From Lethocerus indicus (taxonomy: Eukaryota; Arthropoda; Insecta; Hemiptera; Belostomatidae), in NCBI GenBank assembly GCA_019843655.1, contig JACDQD010000011.1, positions 15,852,604-15,916,603 on the forward strand: a stretch of 64,000 bases of DNA, in the 5' to 3' direction. Shown here piece after piece: positions 1 to 12,681 of the stretch. Position 1 is the first letter of the stretch. Each line of letters starts with the position of its first letter. The notes beneath the pieces were generated by a model. It saw only the letters and a list, made by a program, of their open reading frames with translations. It did no database searches and was not told where the DNA came from. A program made the position numbers and the translations under genes.

Positions 1-87
1 AGGTGTTAAAGAAGCGTAATCTAATAAAGCCCTCATCAGAATGCCATTCGGGTATTTGGCGAAATGAAGCCCCCTCCCTAATGCTTC

Positions 88-165
88 AGAATGAGAGTGA
101 GAGGGGGGGGGGAGAGACTGACTAAGAGAGAGTTTGAAAGAGCGAGAGAAAGAGAGAGAGGCAAG
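88..165. repeat. purine-rich GA microsatellite with G run
   Basis: The plus strand is almost entirely A and G here, with an impure GA repeat interrupted by a run of about ten G. It is a simple-sequence tract with no coding sense. Confidence 0.8.
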
Positions 166-1309
166 GAGGCGCAACTCTGTCCGAGCTAAAACCAGATTAG
201 GCGATAACTCAAGAAACATCAAAGATACTTACTTCACAAGAAAAAACATCACTCTTATCCCATTTTTTGAATCATATGATTCATTTTAGTTGCGTAAAAA
301 ACAGTCGACCAAATAAATATACGTACATATAAGTGGATATATTTAATTATGAAGCCGAGATTCTGCACTCTCGTCATACTGCAGATGATTATATGAACAT
401 TAATTTTAGCATTTCATTTAATAAAATTATATTAAATTTTTATATATAAACAATGGTTACAGTTGGTTAAAAGTTGAAAAAACTGGTCGGGTATACTTAT
501 ATGCGGTGACGGGTCTTTTCCCGTAAATAGGAATTTTCTTTTTCTCCTCTCACTGCCATAACGGTAAGTCATTCTGCCTGCAGGTATACTCAGGTATGAC
601 TGTGGTGGACACCAATTGTTAATAGATTACTGGAAAAATCGTTTTCCTACGTACGAAATCATCTGCTTTTTTTTGCATAAAATTGTTCCTCGGGCGTACC
701 TGCGAAAATCGCCGTAGATAGAGCGTTTCACGGGGATATTCGAAGAGGTAATTCCGGGTGGAAGATACTTCCGTTCGATTCTGGAATTGTACGGCTTCCC
801 CGGTACATATTGGGCGGGTAATAAGTGCGATGCCGGGGGGGGTGTGTGTGCGGCATTGTTAAAGGTATTAGACGGTGGCTGCGGCTTTTGTAGTGGTGCC
901 GGCGGGCGGCTGTGTGGAAGGGCGTGGGGGCGGAGCGGAGATAGGACGGAGGGGGAGGAGACGCGATAGAGACGGCGAGTAGGCCGCTGTATGCGGCGGA
1001 GGGTGGAGGGTGGAACACGGGAAATTGGCGTGGGGGTCGACTTTACGAGGGTTATCCAAGCCGGGGGTGGGTCTTGTCCGACCGGCATCCAATATAAGGG
1101 GTGGGGGGAGGGTGCGTGTGCAACACTAAACCTCCGGCGTCGGAAAGAGGCGGGGACCAGTGTTGGCCGAAAGCCGCCTTATTGAAACATTCAGTCGGCC
1201 CTACCTCTTCAGGCCTGATTTAACAACCCCCGAACAAACGGCGCAATGCGCACCACACGTTTTTTGAAGAATTAAATTTGAAATTAAAAGCGAGGACATA
1301 ATTCAGATA
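166..1309. other. unannotated DNA with a G-rich strand block
   Basis: The first half (about 180-500) is AT-rich. From about 780 to 1160 the plus strand becomes strongly G-rich, with repeated GGGGG and GGCGG words. Overlapping open frames exist on both strands of that block, but the minus-strand ones translate to proline-rich low-complexity peptides and reflect base skew. No gene is supported. Confidence 0.5.
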
Positions 1310-1858
1310 ACTTTTTTATTTTGCACAAACAACTTTACAGTTATAAGTACAATTGATACATGTATATTTTTCACGTATTTGTCCCGATAAAGAAACCACC
1401 CAAAGATGGCGCTTTTTGACACGATTTAACTACTGTCCCAGGGCAGTGGCGTTTAAGCCGTCGTGGTGGGGATAATGGATGGGTAAGAGAGGAAAGGGAC
1501 TGAACGAATGGATCGGGATGAGGAGAAAGGCGGGAGTGGAACTTCGGGAACCGGGATTTTGTGACTTCGTCTACTGTCGGTATGTTCAAGTCATGGTGGA
1601 TTGTGTGGTTAGAAACATACAGGGGAGCACGAAGGGCTAGTAATAAGTACTTTTGACTGGAAACTCTGGATGCGAACGATGTTGGATGTCTCGGTGGAAC
1701 TCCATAGCTCTATGTCGTATGTCCGTGTCGGTTTAAGTAAGTTTAAGCTTTGTATATTTTCAGTTTGTTACTTAAGGTCAATTTTGATGTCCGTTTTAGT
1801 AATGGCCTTAAGAGTACAAATTTTCGGTTTAAGTCGATTCTTTTGAGTCGGGTATGAG
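1310..1858 (-). mobile_element. Jockey-type LINE fragment A, 3' part
   Basis: This is a 5'-truncated non-LTR retrotransposon copy read on the minus strand. The end of the reverse-transcriptase ORF is readable in several frames. NIPTVDEVTKSRFPKFHSRL and the C-terminal proline/arginine stretch (THPLSPPRRLKR) are seen near 1440-1590. After them comes the family-typical SLGGFF stretch near 1400, then an A-rich 3' tail complementary to the T-rich DNA at 1310-1322. The conserved upstream part (1590-1858) is broken by frameshifts and small indels. It shares its layout with the fragments at 14.9, 21.5, 25.5, 26.5, 52.5 and 57.1 kb. It is inactive. The clade call rests on the motif pattern, not on a search. 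Confidence 0.88.
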
Positions 1859-2209
1859 GAATTTAGATGACAAGCTTTGGAGATCAGACAATTCTTTCAG
1901 TACTCTCCCTACCCTGTTAAGTTTTCAGCTGTTATTATATCAGGAAGAAAGGAGAATTTACGTATAAAATATAGAACCTCGACAGGAGATACTGTGCCCT
2001 CCTGTTTTTTAGTTATGCTATCCACATCCTGAACTCGATACCCATCGATAACCAGCCCTAATACACCCGCCCGTCAGTATAAACCGTGTGCAATTTATAT
2101 ACCGTTGCGCGCGGAAAATGACAATAATATTTTACTTTCCTTAAATTTGTGTTGATGTATATTTTGAAAGAAAGTTCGCTATTTAGAAAGATATTCATTT
2201 GAGCGTAAT
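1859..2209. other. unannotated spacer
   Basis: Between a LINE 5' end and a SINE-like repeat. Nothing recognisable was seen; base composition is ordinary and AT-leaning. Confidence 0.4.
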
Positions 2210-2455
2210 TAGGAACCACGGCGCTAATGCCTAACCGGCATTGCTGTTGAACGTTGCGGGTTAGTATCAAGTGCGCCGTAACTAGAAATCGTTCGAGAAC
2301 CGGAACGAATATTCTTAAATATCGAATTATTTTTATTTGAAGGGGCTCATAAATTGGTCACGATTAAATAATCTAAAGGAAGGAAACATCGTTCCGCCAT
2401 CGGGATTCGAACCCGGGATCAGCTAATTAAGAGCCACGGTGTCAATGCCTAACGA
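2210..2455 (-). mobile_element. tRNA-derived SINE-like repeat, copy 1
   Basis: Read on the minus strand, this copy begins with part of a hairpin and an A-box-like stretch (TGACACCGTGG, complement of 2434-2444). Twenty bases later comes a good RNA polymerase III B box, GGTTCGAATCC (complement of 2403-2413), inside the tRNA-like context GATCCCGGGTTCGAATCCCG. An AT-rich body of about 90 bases follows. It ends in a hairpin whose outer stem is ACGGCGC (2218-2224) with GCGCCGT (2273-2279) and whose inner stem is CTAACC with GGTTAG. The same arrangement recurs at eight other places in the window in both orientations, which is why it is called a dispersed element and not a tRNA gene. No full cloverleaf is present. 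Confidence 0.72.
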
Positions 2456-3160
2456 TCCAAATAATATTTCCTTTCGAATATTATTATTTTTCGACTTTTA
2501 TATTGCGTTGTATACCACTTCTATTTGCCTTCCTCACATGTTCGATTTAATCAATGGCCAAGTTTTCAGCGGTTTCTGTCTGCAATTGTAATCCGTCCGT
2601 GATACCGTACCTTTCTGATGAAATTTTATTATTATTTAGTGTATTTTTGTTGTTGAACCAAATGCATTACATTTTTTTTGTAAAATAAAACCGGCTTAAT
2701 ATAATTCTCCGCGTTTGAGAGTTCCGCGGCCGCGTGACCGTTTTTAATGAAAGGATCACTTCCAGGAGATGGAACAGGAAAAAAATATATAATATAAATA
2801 CATAGAGCAAAAATCCCTTTGCCGACCGGGGATTGTAACGAGACCAACGGCAGCGGTAATTTAATCATTCCAAAAATGACTTTTGTGCCGAGGGCTCAGA
2901 GTCAATTTGGGAAATGCGGCACTGAAGCCCACACGCGGCCCCGCCGCCCTCGTGGCAGTGATTACAAAATGTCAACGGCATTTTTTTTTAACGTAGCCAT
3001 CTTTCTCCAACGTGGAACAAAATATAATACTCTAAAATAATAGAGAAAACCCGCAATGGGAAAAGAGGAAATAATAAATAATAAGAGACGTGGATTTCCC
3101 ATTTGGCTAATTGCTGCTGGGCGAAAGCATGGCGTTTTTCGAAAATTGTTTTACGCTTTA

Positions 3161-3162
<2 letters not shown>

Positions 3163-3192
<30 letters not shown>
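3163..3192. repeat. (AC)15 microsatellite
   Basis: Uninterrupted AC dinucleotide repeat of 30 bases. Confidence 0.97.
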
Positions 3193-3193
<1 letters not shown>

Positions 3194-3518
3194 GGTGCTG
3201 TAATTAAATTCACCGCCCGGGGCTGGATATTGGGCGGATGGAGTGCGTCGAAAATATTATTCGACGTATAAAACACAATTTGATTTCAATTGTTGTCCCT
3301 ATTGTTATTAGGCTGTTGACAGATTCGCGAAAAAATTTAATTCGGATTGAAAACTTATTCGAACGCAATTGGCCTGCAATGAGAATTCTTACGCATTATC
3401 ACATTGTACTAATCCATCGACTAATCTAATTTCATGACCTACCGCTATTGACAGAAAAGGTGTATTTCCTAAAAGGCGTCCTTTGCTCTACCTGTGTAGG
3501 GCTCCTTTCGTCCTTCGG

Positions 3519-3523
<5 letters not shown>

Positions 3524-3565
<42 letters not shown>
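3524..3565. repeat. (TA)21 microsatellite
   Basis: Uninterrupted TA dinucleotide repeat of 42 bases. It can form a self-complementary hairpin and is likely length-variable. Confidence 0.97.
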
Positions 3566-3569
<4 letters not shown>

Positions 3570-6099
3570 CTGGAAATACGATGTTTCTCTTGACATGGCA
3601 CTTAATGCTATATGGATGGGGGGTCCTTGCGTTGCACTCCGTTCCCGGTTTCCCCGTGCCTTCGCTCCTGCCCCGAAAAGTTCTGATTCATTGCTCGTCA
3701 CTTCTAAGATGTGATAAATAGCGTTTATTTCTGGGCCGCGGAAGGTGGAGCAGGAAAAAAAAGGGAGTGGGCGGCGGCGGTGTTGGGGGTAGATAGGGCC
3801 GCATTTGTCACTCCTTTTGTGACCGGGGTCGGCGGGGCCGTCTTAATATTGTTGCCCGTGGATATCTCGGAAATTGTGTACACACCCCGGCGGACATCTC
3901 CTTCGGGGGCTATTATTTTCCATCAGTCCTTTTATGTGTTGTCCTCCCACCTTCGAGCAAGAAAGTGGAGGCATCCTCTCGGAGGGGAGCCCACCGCCCT
4001 CCGAGACTAATGATGCTGTCCGCCGGTGAAGATTTTTGGGAGCAATACACATATTTTACAATACCGCAATTGAGTATAATCGAAAAACGGTTAATCCCAG
4101 TACGGGGTAAATCGGCGCTGAAACATTAACCCACCAATGAGCTATTGAAGGAAAAAGGGTAGCTTATATCTTTTTTATAGCTCAAGTTTTTTTCTCTCTT
4201 TTATTGTTGCAACTGTAAAAAAAATACAATAAGCAACATTGATACAAGCACTAACAACAATGGAGGACAAACCCACTGGTTTCTCCTCCTTTTTTTATTA
4301 CATTTTTTTAAACATTTAGGTGGCCACTTCCTTTTCAGGCTTCTGTAAGGAACGTCTGGGATGTCTTCCCGTAAAGATGTACTAGTAAAAGAACTAGTGG
4401 ATCTTTTAGATTAGATTGTATATTATATGCAAGCAGATCAGCCTTTTGGAATAGTTAAGTTACTCGGAGACTACTTTCAAGTCCTGCCTGATGCTTCGGC
4501 ACCCGGCGTCCCATGTTGAGGTCGGAGGTAAGACTATAAAATTTCGTTTTACTAGAAAATATCCAGGAAGCTGACTGTTAGATTACGGCAATGTTATTCC
4601 CTTCTTCCAAACGTGTATGTTCCGATTTATTCCGTAAACTGAACTCGATGGGTCACATGGCGCCAATAGAGGAGGCCAAACTATCAGCGGATTATTGGAC
4701 GAAAACAATTCTGCCGATAACCAGTCCTCAATTGGACATCCGCGTACCCATCGAATTCTGAATGTGGGTTTTCCCAATGAAGCGTCTCGTCTGGTAAACA
4801 GACTTTCGAGTAAATAGAATTTATTAAAGTAGGTTCGCCGGTTCCGACCGCAAGATTTATATTTGAATCGGGCCAATCTGCGATGAAAAAGGCCTTTTGA
4901 AGTTCGTGGACATTCATAATCCAACGATCAGTCAAAACAGAAGAAAGCTATTACTATTCTAGGATAAACAAACTTTGTTTTGCCAGAGAGTAAATTCTGG
5001 AAAAACAAATGAATAATCCGTCGTAGAAATCCGTTTTATCACAACAGACAAAGGACCTCATGAAATTTGATGGCAGAGATTACTATTTTAAGAAAAACAA
5101 ACCTGAGCAAGTATTAGCTACAAGTAACGATAGCATTAGTAACAAGTATTGTTATTAGTAACACGATAAGTAAATATAACTGCGTCAAATGTTTCCACAC
5201 ACCGCCAACACTTTGTTCAATTCATTCATATTTGTCTTCGTTCCTGTGCCAGATAACAGAGTTGTACCATTGTTGGCCACATTCTTGGCATTATTTTATT
5301 TGTTTATGTACTCACTCCTCTGTAATACTTTTAAATTTGAGCCTTTTAAACTCATCCAAAAAGCTGGTAGAGATAAAAACGTTCCAACTTGCTATTACAA
5401 TCGGTCGATATAATAATACGTATATCATGTAGAGCGCTCCAATCGACGACTATTAATACATGAAAGGTTGAAGTATGCATAAGCATCGCGTGGAGGCGAA
5501 CGGAATCCGGATAAGGGGAAAGGGGGGCATTAATAAAGAGCGCTCTTCCTTGTACCCCCTTTCCCGTATTCAAAGTACGTGACCGAGCCGAGGTCTTCAT
5601 AAGACCGAATACGACCAGATTTCGAAGGAAAAGTCCGAAAATTGTTTCCGGCCTACACGTCCCCCCCACCGTCATACCTCCACCCTCCCCGTACTTACTG
5701 TCAAAGTTTTCTCCCCAGCCTAACGAGCGGCGGGGGGAGGTAAAAAGTTTTTCTGCCGACACTCGTTAAAAAAAATATGTAGCGGCCGAAACAAAAAAAA
5801 GTGTCCGACCAAAAAAAGCAGATGGGTATCGGCATTGTTTGAAATTGAATGAAGTTGAGAATAAGTTCATTCGCCGAAGGATCTCGGCTTGGGATGAAAT
5901 TTTCGCGGGGAAAATCAACGATATGAATGGGACAACGGATGTCGTTCAGGTTAGAGAACCAGCAGGTAATATTTAGAGCAAATCTTTCACATATTTCATC
6001 CCGAAAAATTACTGTGATTGGTGTATCTTGTGGGTTTTAAGTGCGCCACAAGTGAAAAACGTTGCAGATATGGAAAAAATTCATTTAGAAATAAAAAAA

Positions 6100-6268
6100 T
6101 ATAAATATGGTAATTCGAATCCCGTGATGTAGATGTTAGCACCCTTTCCCACAGAGAAGCCGTTATTTTCATCTGTTTAAATAGTGCTCCTGTACAATTA
6201 AAAACCACGGCGCCAATGCCTAACCCTCATTGCCGTGCACTGTTGTGGGTTAGCATCAACTGCGCCGT
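6100..6268 (-). mobile_element. tRNA-derived SINE-like repeat, copy 2
   Basis: On the minus strand the hairpin comes first (outer stem ACGGCGC 6207-6213 with GCGCCGT 6262-6268; inner CTAACC with GGTTAG). It is followed by a degenerate tRNA-like head: GTGCTAAC, then a B-box remnant GGATTCGAATT (complement of 6111-6121). Its plus-strand right end lies directly against the first unit of the 70-bp satellite array, so either the SINE-like copy lost its 3' part there or the array grew next to it. Confidence 0.65.
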
Positions 6269-7081
6269 TAAGTACATTTCCTCACCACACTCAGAGGGCG
6301 GCAGTTTATCGGCGCAAGTGTATCCAACGAACTTTAGTTAAGTACATTCCCGCACCACCTCCAGTGGGGCGCTAGTTTATCGGTGCAAGTGCACTCAACG
6401 AACTTTAGTTAAGTACATTCCCGCGCCACACTCAGGGGGCGCTAGTTTATCGGTGCAAGTGTATCCAACGAACTTTAGTTAAGTACATTCCCGCACCACC
6501 TTCAGCGGGGCGCTAGTTTATCGGTGCAAGTGCACTCAACGAACTTTAGTTAAGTACATTCCCGCGCCACACTCAGGGGGCGCTAGTTTATCGGTGCAAG
6601 TGTATCCAACGAACTTTAGTTAAGTACATTCCCGCACCACCCTCAAGGGGGCGCTAGTTTATCGGTGCAAGTGTACCCAACGAACTTTAGTTAAGTACAT
6701 TCCCGCACCACCCTCAAGGGGGCGCTAGTTTATCGGTGCAAGTGTATCCAACGAACTTTAGTTAAGTACATTCCCGCACCACCTTCAGCGGGGCGCTAGT
6801 TTATCGGTGCAAGTGCACTCAACGAACTTTAGTTAAGTACATTCCCGCACCACCCTCTGGGGGCGCTAGTTTATCGGTGTAAGTGTACCCAACGAACTTT
6901 AGTTAAGTACATTCCCGCACCACACTCAGGGAGCGCTAGTTTATCGGTGCAAGTGTATCCAACGAACTTTAGTTAAGTACATTCCCGCACAACACTCAGG
7001 GAGGCGCTAGTTTATCGGTGCAAGTGTATCCAACGAACTTTAGTTAAGTACATTCCCGCACAACACTCAGGGCGGCGCTGG
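6268..7081. repeat. 70-71 bp tandem satellite, array 1 (about 12 units)
   Basis: Tandem units carry the anchor GAACTTTAGTTAAGTACATT eleven times, starting near 6330 and recurring every 70-72 bases. Each unit continues CCCGCACCACC, CTCAGGGGGCGCTAG, TTTATCGGTGCAAGTG and a variable hexamer (GTATCC, GCACTC or GTACCC). The first five units alternate between two variants. The last unit runs into GGTTAATCTATATTTAATTA and the AT-rich stretch that also ends the arrays at 39.0 and 49.5 kb. No inverted-repeat end is present on either side. Confidence 0.95.
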
Positions 7082-7120
7082 TTAATCTATATTTAATTAT
7101 TTTTATTTAAAGTGAAAGTA
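7082..7120. other. conserved post-array AT-rich stretch, copy 1
   Basis: GGTTAATCTATATTTAATTA then TTTTTATTTAAAGTGAAAG. The same stretch, with few changes, follows the last unit of both other arrays, so it is part of the element and not chance flank. Confidence 0.75.
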
Positions 7121-10100
7121 TATGTATTTCATTATTATTATGAGCATTGTGAGAATTATTTCATCGAACTATACGGCTTTGTTCCGGGGATTATTATCGC
7201 CCGGAAGAACTGATGTTTCGGAACTGGACCTCGTTAAAAACAACGTCGGCCTGAACAAAAAAATAAAATCCCCCGGATAAAAAAGTATGGTTTCGGCCTT
7301 TTATGAAACAGACTGGAACTGAATGGGGATGGTGGTGAGTAGGGGAGGGAAATATCATCCCTTCCTCCTTTTAGGTGCCGCCAAATTAGTTCAGGCCTAC
7401 GCCAATGTCATTAGTGGGGACCTGGCAGATCAACAGCTGATGGAATTAATCCGCTAGAGAGGGAGAGGGCGGAGGCCCAGATTGATGGATTCTGGCAGGA
7501 AATAAGAGATTGAGATAACAAGGGTTGAGGTTGAGCTTGAGGACGAGGGCCCGCGGTAAGGGCGGGCCGAAACCATCCTCTTATCGTCATAATTGAATTA
7601 GGCACAATTGTCTGGCTTAGTTCAAACAGTTCAGATGTATTCGCTTGGCTTATGAAATTGCCAGACCACAATTCTGAAATATTATAATAATTGGAACGTG
7701 TAACGTTATATATGTACAATATGTTCACGGAACTGGAAGGCAGGCAAGATAACTCTCTTATAACGTAAAATAAGTTGTTGAAGTATTAAATAAATTACAG
7801 GAGAGTCATGGAAAATGGTAAATTGCTTACGTTGAAAACACGATAAGGCACAGTTTTTTTTATATTCAACGGTTTCTTAGGAAATTAATTTCCTACATCA
7901 TAATAGAAGAAGACACATTTCCTGTAACCCAGTGGGCTTCAATAAATCCTTTAAATATATAGATCAGAACTGTGTTCTCAACAAGCACTCCCAATCTGAC
8001 TCATAGCAGATAACAATATCATTGGTAAATTAGATATTGGTTATGAAACCATAGGATGGGGAGAGGATTGAATTAGTGACGAATTCCAATTTCGGTGTCG
8101 ACAGCGAGAGTTCCGCCCTTCATCCACGTTTCCCCCCTTTCCGCAATCCTATAATAGCATTTATTAACAGTTGTAGAGTAATATTAACAGTATTAAGCAT
8201 TACAAAAGCTTCATTGTTAAAACGAAAATTGACCAATGGAATTTTCTGCGGGTCAATAATATGGCAATATGATTTGATAATATGATCATTACTTTAACAG
8301 GATATAATTATTTCTTAGCTTCATAATAAAACTTATGGGTTTGTTGCAATTATTAATGACAATATTTCATTTAGAAATATTATATGAATTATGAATCCTT
8401 ATTGTCTAGTATAATTATCGCAATCTCGGTGGTCGTAACGAATAATAGTAATAACTTTTATAAATTTATAATGCAACGGCAGTGGAATACGGAGTGGTAA
8501 TAACCGTTCTAATTATAACATTACGTAGGAGACTGCGTTTTTTGTTGGCGCAGAATGAATGGACACAGTCATCACATTCCTTAGGATTACCTTTGTATAA
8601 AATTGGCCCGTGTTCATTGATCGGTAAGTGGGTAAATAAGCGGTAGGACATTTCTCTTTCGAGCGGGCGGAGTGAACAAGAGAGAAGTAAGGCGCGGTGG
8701 GCTAGGTGTAGATGGGGCTTCGGGTAATGGTCACTGAAGTGGGAGGCGTGATTGGGCCGTGGGGGCGGCAATTTGTACCTACAGATCGGAGCCATCCATC
8801 GAAGGCGGGGGCGGAAGCTTTTTGTTCGAGCCGGGGGGCGGCGGTAATGCCTCCGATAAATCCGAGCCCACTCGCCAATCCCGACCCGGAATAAAATAAC
8901 TCTTCATTAGCTCCCGCCACCCTGGTGATATACCGCCGGCGACCACTCGAGACCGAATCCGGAAATAGGCGTTCCGTTTCTTGGGCCTTTCTCGGCCCGA
9001 ACGTCCGTCCCTATGAATCGGACGTGTCCGAGACAGTGGGACGTGACCTTTCTGAACTATTACTCGAATATGCTTCTCTATCTGTGGGCGGCAGCAAGAT
9101 TCTCCAATCACAGTTACCCTCTTGAATTCTTCCATCTAATAAAAAATCCCTTCATTCCATTAAACCGAATTATTCGCGTAATTATTGATAATATTTTTCT
9201 ATAATGAATTGACAATGTTACAGGCCTAAATATTACAGTTAAAAAAAAGTTTGAGAATTACGATACTTTTCCCTAGTTAGTAAATAAATTAATTTTTAGC
9301 TTACCCTATATGCACTATGTTGATATCAACGGATATTTACTCTATAGTAATTAAAAATAAATTACTAGATAAAATGAAGTTGGTTTAGTTTAAAACTAAA
9401 CAGTCTTTTAAACTGATGTCTGTTAGCCTCCTCTGTCAGTTGATGTGATGCGAACAGTTGCTGTGTCTGTGACGCCCAAATTATACTATAGAAAATAGTT
9501 TACAAACAATTAATATTTTTTCAAATGAAAATACTTGTTTACTACTGTTCTATTGTTTCGGCATAGTTGGGTATTGAACGGCAAAGTCGGGCCGGGGCTT
9601 TCAGGCCGCAGGTTATGGGTTTCGATGAATTCTAGGGGTGTACGGGCAATGTCTAATATGTATTCAATACTGGCAATAAAAGACAGAGCGAGGGGCTGGC
9701 CATAACGGCGTCTGGCTAAGGGACAGAAGGCGGTTTTGGCCGCGCTCCATATTAAGTGGCGGAGCGTTGAGACGCCCACACCCCCGCATCGTTTTTCCTA
9801 CCCCTCCCCGTCTTCTACTTCTACTTGCTCCCCGTTCCAGTGCCCACAGTTAAACGCCCCATTATTTATTGTATCTTACAAGGGAAATCCATTTCGGTAG
9901 TGGAGTCCCTCTTCAACCCCCAACAGCTCTAAGCCTCCGATACATTATTCGCGGTAAGAAAGAGCCGCTTGTCTCTATCTTGTTGATGGCGAATTGTAGT
10001 TTTTATCCGTCCATAATTTTTTATACACTTCCCTCCGGTCGTGTCTTTAAGCGCGGAGACGTTTTTCGCCGAGACATCCATACACAAGGACCGACGATAA

Positions 10101-12060
10101 TATTACTATGGGAAAAAGGCGGGGGAATTTCATTTTAAAACGTATTAACACTTTCCATCGGCACATTCGACAAACTGTTTTGATGAGATTCTAAAAATAC
10201 TCAGTTTTTTTATAAATTTATTGCATTAATCAATTTCATTCTTCAGTATTTATACCCTGATCCAGTTTACTACTAGTGAGCACGGTTATACAGATTGGTT
10301 GTTCGAGACTATATTTTTCATATAATTTTTGTAGAATGAAGCGATCCACAATATGAAGCCTTTTGTTTAAGAGGAGGAGAATATGTATCATACAAAGGAT
10401 AGTGGGCATAGTCGTGGTTGGGATATTGGTTGACAGATGCTGTCGAGCTGTGAAAATCGGATTGTTTTTCATTCGATTCCGACTATAGCACACGCTCAAC
10501 GGCGACGGCTGTTCCCGTCGTGCGATTCGTTCCCCCTTTTTTATGGTTATTTTCCAGTGCCGGGGAGGATAGCCGCCCTCGGTCGGCAAAATAAGACGCA
10601 TATCTCATATTCGGCTTGGAAAAACGTCCCGCTTGTAGACCATAAGAAGGAGACGGTTCCTGAGGCGGCAGATGTACGAAAACGTGCAGTTCATCCCAAT
10701 GCGATAGTGCAATTTTAGTCATATAAACAGAAATTCTGATTCGATTAAAAGTGAAGCTCATTGCTTCAAGCTTCATATCCCAGTCCACTACTATTCTTAA
10801 ATTCTGATTGACCAGATATAACACCTGAGAGAAGTTGAATTACTACCACATCAGATCAGATAGAGTTCTTTGCTCGGAAACGAAGTATAGTATCTCTAAC
10901 GCAGTTACATAGGTTATAATAGTTTTTTTTAATGTAGTAATATATATAAAATTTGTTTGCAAAATAATAGTTTACGCACATCATAGAATATGTCGCGATG
11001 AAACAAATATAAAATTTTTCTCCCGGGAAAGTGCGCAACAAAGTTTCATTAGGTGTGGTTCAAGTTGGACGTTTCATTAGCCACTTGGTCGAGTGTATTC
11101 ACTGATTGTTGGAGGGCAACCCCTTTGTTCCTCAGAGGCGATTGTCCCGGTTGGGGCAGTTTCGGTTTGCGCAGACGCCCCAACGCTTTCAAAGCCGTGC
11201 AACGGCCTCGATTCGGCTTCGGCCAATTCGGTTAATGATTTCAGATGCACAACGGGAAAGTTATGGACAACAACGAATAGGCTCGTGTTTTAGGGTCGCC
11301 ATAGCGACACAAATGTTTCACGGTCATTCACGAATCGAAACTTTCTAGAGTTACGACAGCGATAATGCAAATTTGATTCACTAGTCTTGCTGAAATAATT
11401 GCATATTTCTTAAGGTTTGAAAGTGTTCGTCAGTAACAGTATAGTGAGGTTAGTCCGCACACGTATTACTAACAGGATTATGTTCAATGAAAAAAGATGC
11501 CGAAACCGACCCAACGTTCTAAAAAATATTAGTGATCAAATTAAAAAGCTTGTTCTAATGATGTGCATTGTCAAAACGAGCATTAAAACGTTATTAAAAT
11601 ACGGATTTCGAACCACTTTGTATTTACTTTATTTACATACATACGAGAGTATTAAAAGTGTCCACCATAGGAGAGAATCGCGTTTTATTTGAAATATAGA
11701 TTATATTTATTACTGAATAAAAGAAAATAATAAACATGAATAAGAGACGCTGTCTCTTCTTTATAATACAATATATCCAATGTTATTTATCGTGTGGAAT
11801 CATATAAAAGTACTACAATAGGATTTCCATCGAATTTAATATAAGATAATGCATAAAAGAAGTCTGCGGGAGGAGCAGGCTTTGAGTCAATGAGATACCT
11901 TCTTACGCACATTACACACCCGGCTCGATGACATTACGATATCATAGAATAAAAGATTTAGTCGATTTTCATCCTGCGCGGAGGAGGAATAGGGGCGCTG
12001 AAAACTGGTTCTGCTCAAAGGGGAAGTCTTTGAGACTTTTTTCCCTCCCGTGCCTCTGTT
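7121..12060. other. unannotated DNA
   Basis: No repeat family, RNA gene or protein domain was recognised. It alternates between AT-rich stretches (7740-8480, 9160-9540, 10850-11050) and CpG-rich ones (8700-9050, 9580-9850). Opposed open frames overlap at 8700-9135 and at 10440-10820, as expected from GC-rich composition. Functional non-coding DNA cannot be excluded. Confidence 0.4.
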
Positions 12061-12066
12061 TCTTCC

Positions 12067-12093
12067 CTCTCTCTCTCTCTCTCTCTCTCTCTC
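12067..12093. repeat. (CT)13 microsatellite
   Basis: CT dinucleotide run. It forms a polypyrimidine tract on the plus strand and the complement of the GA tracts seen elsewhere. Confidence 0.95.
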
Positions 12094-12240
12094 GCTTTCT
12101 GTTTAGCCCCCGGATGCAATAAAACACGGGACAGACGCGAACCGCCGCATTATTAGGCCGCCCGAGTAACGACAGGCAAGGAAGAAAACCCGGAGGCGGA
12201 AACCTTTTATTCGATTTGTCCCCGCCCACGCTCAGAAACC

Positions 12241-12276
12241 AGGAGGAGGAGGAGGAGAGAGAGAGAGAGAGAGGAG
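12241..12276. repeat. GGA/GA compound microsatellite
   Basis: About five AGG triplets pass directly into a GA dinucleotide run. Confidence 0.93.
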
Positions 12277-12681
12277 ATAAAGAATGAGAATAAGAAGAAG
12301 AGTTTCCCCGAATACCCGTTTACAGATTGGACCTGTCTTGCGTTAACGGCGGATCTGAACTTGCCTGATCGGTTTCGGGAAAGGACGAAATGAAACCTGC
12401 AATGAAGATACGTTTCCCGAGTTGTGTTCCCGTACCGGTTATCGGGCATTGGTTCTGATGTATGTGAAAGGCATGCACATAAACGGTTTTCATCTAAGTG
12501 ATGGTTTTAAGTTCTCTCGAATAATTTGAAATTTGCACAAATTTATGGTGATTCGCCCTCTTGAATTCTGGTCCGGCGATGTACCTTCTGACCTAAAACT
12601 ATTAATTCCATTTTTAAAATTTTATTCGGAGGCATTTGCACTTCCTTACAGTAATAACTGCTATTAATCATAACTATGTAT

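Larger units (their letters stand above)
2461..6095. other. unannotated DNA between SINE-like copies
   Basis: Apart from the two microsatellites listed separately, no repeat family or domain was recognised. Two overlapping minus-strand frames at 4583-4935 give ordinary-looking peptides, but neither shows a known motif, splice context or start context. They are not called as genes. Confidence 0.4.

Noticed and set aside
627..1185. Overlapping frames on both strands in the G-rich block
   Set aside because: Proline/serine/histidine-rich peptides from strand skew; no start context or motif.
2403..2413. tRNA gene suggested by a perfect B box (also at 40709-40719)
   Set aside because: No acceptor or anticodon stems could be folded, and the surrounding sequence recurs as a dispersed repeat.
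4583..4935. Two overlapping minus-strand frames of 113 and 83 codons
   Set aside because: Both occupy the same DNA in different frames and neither shows a recognisable motif.
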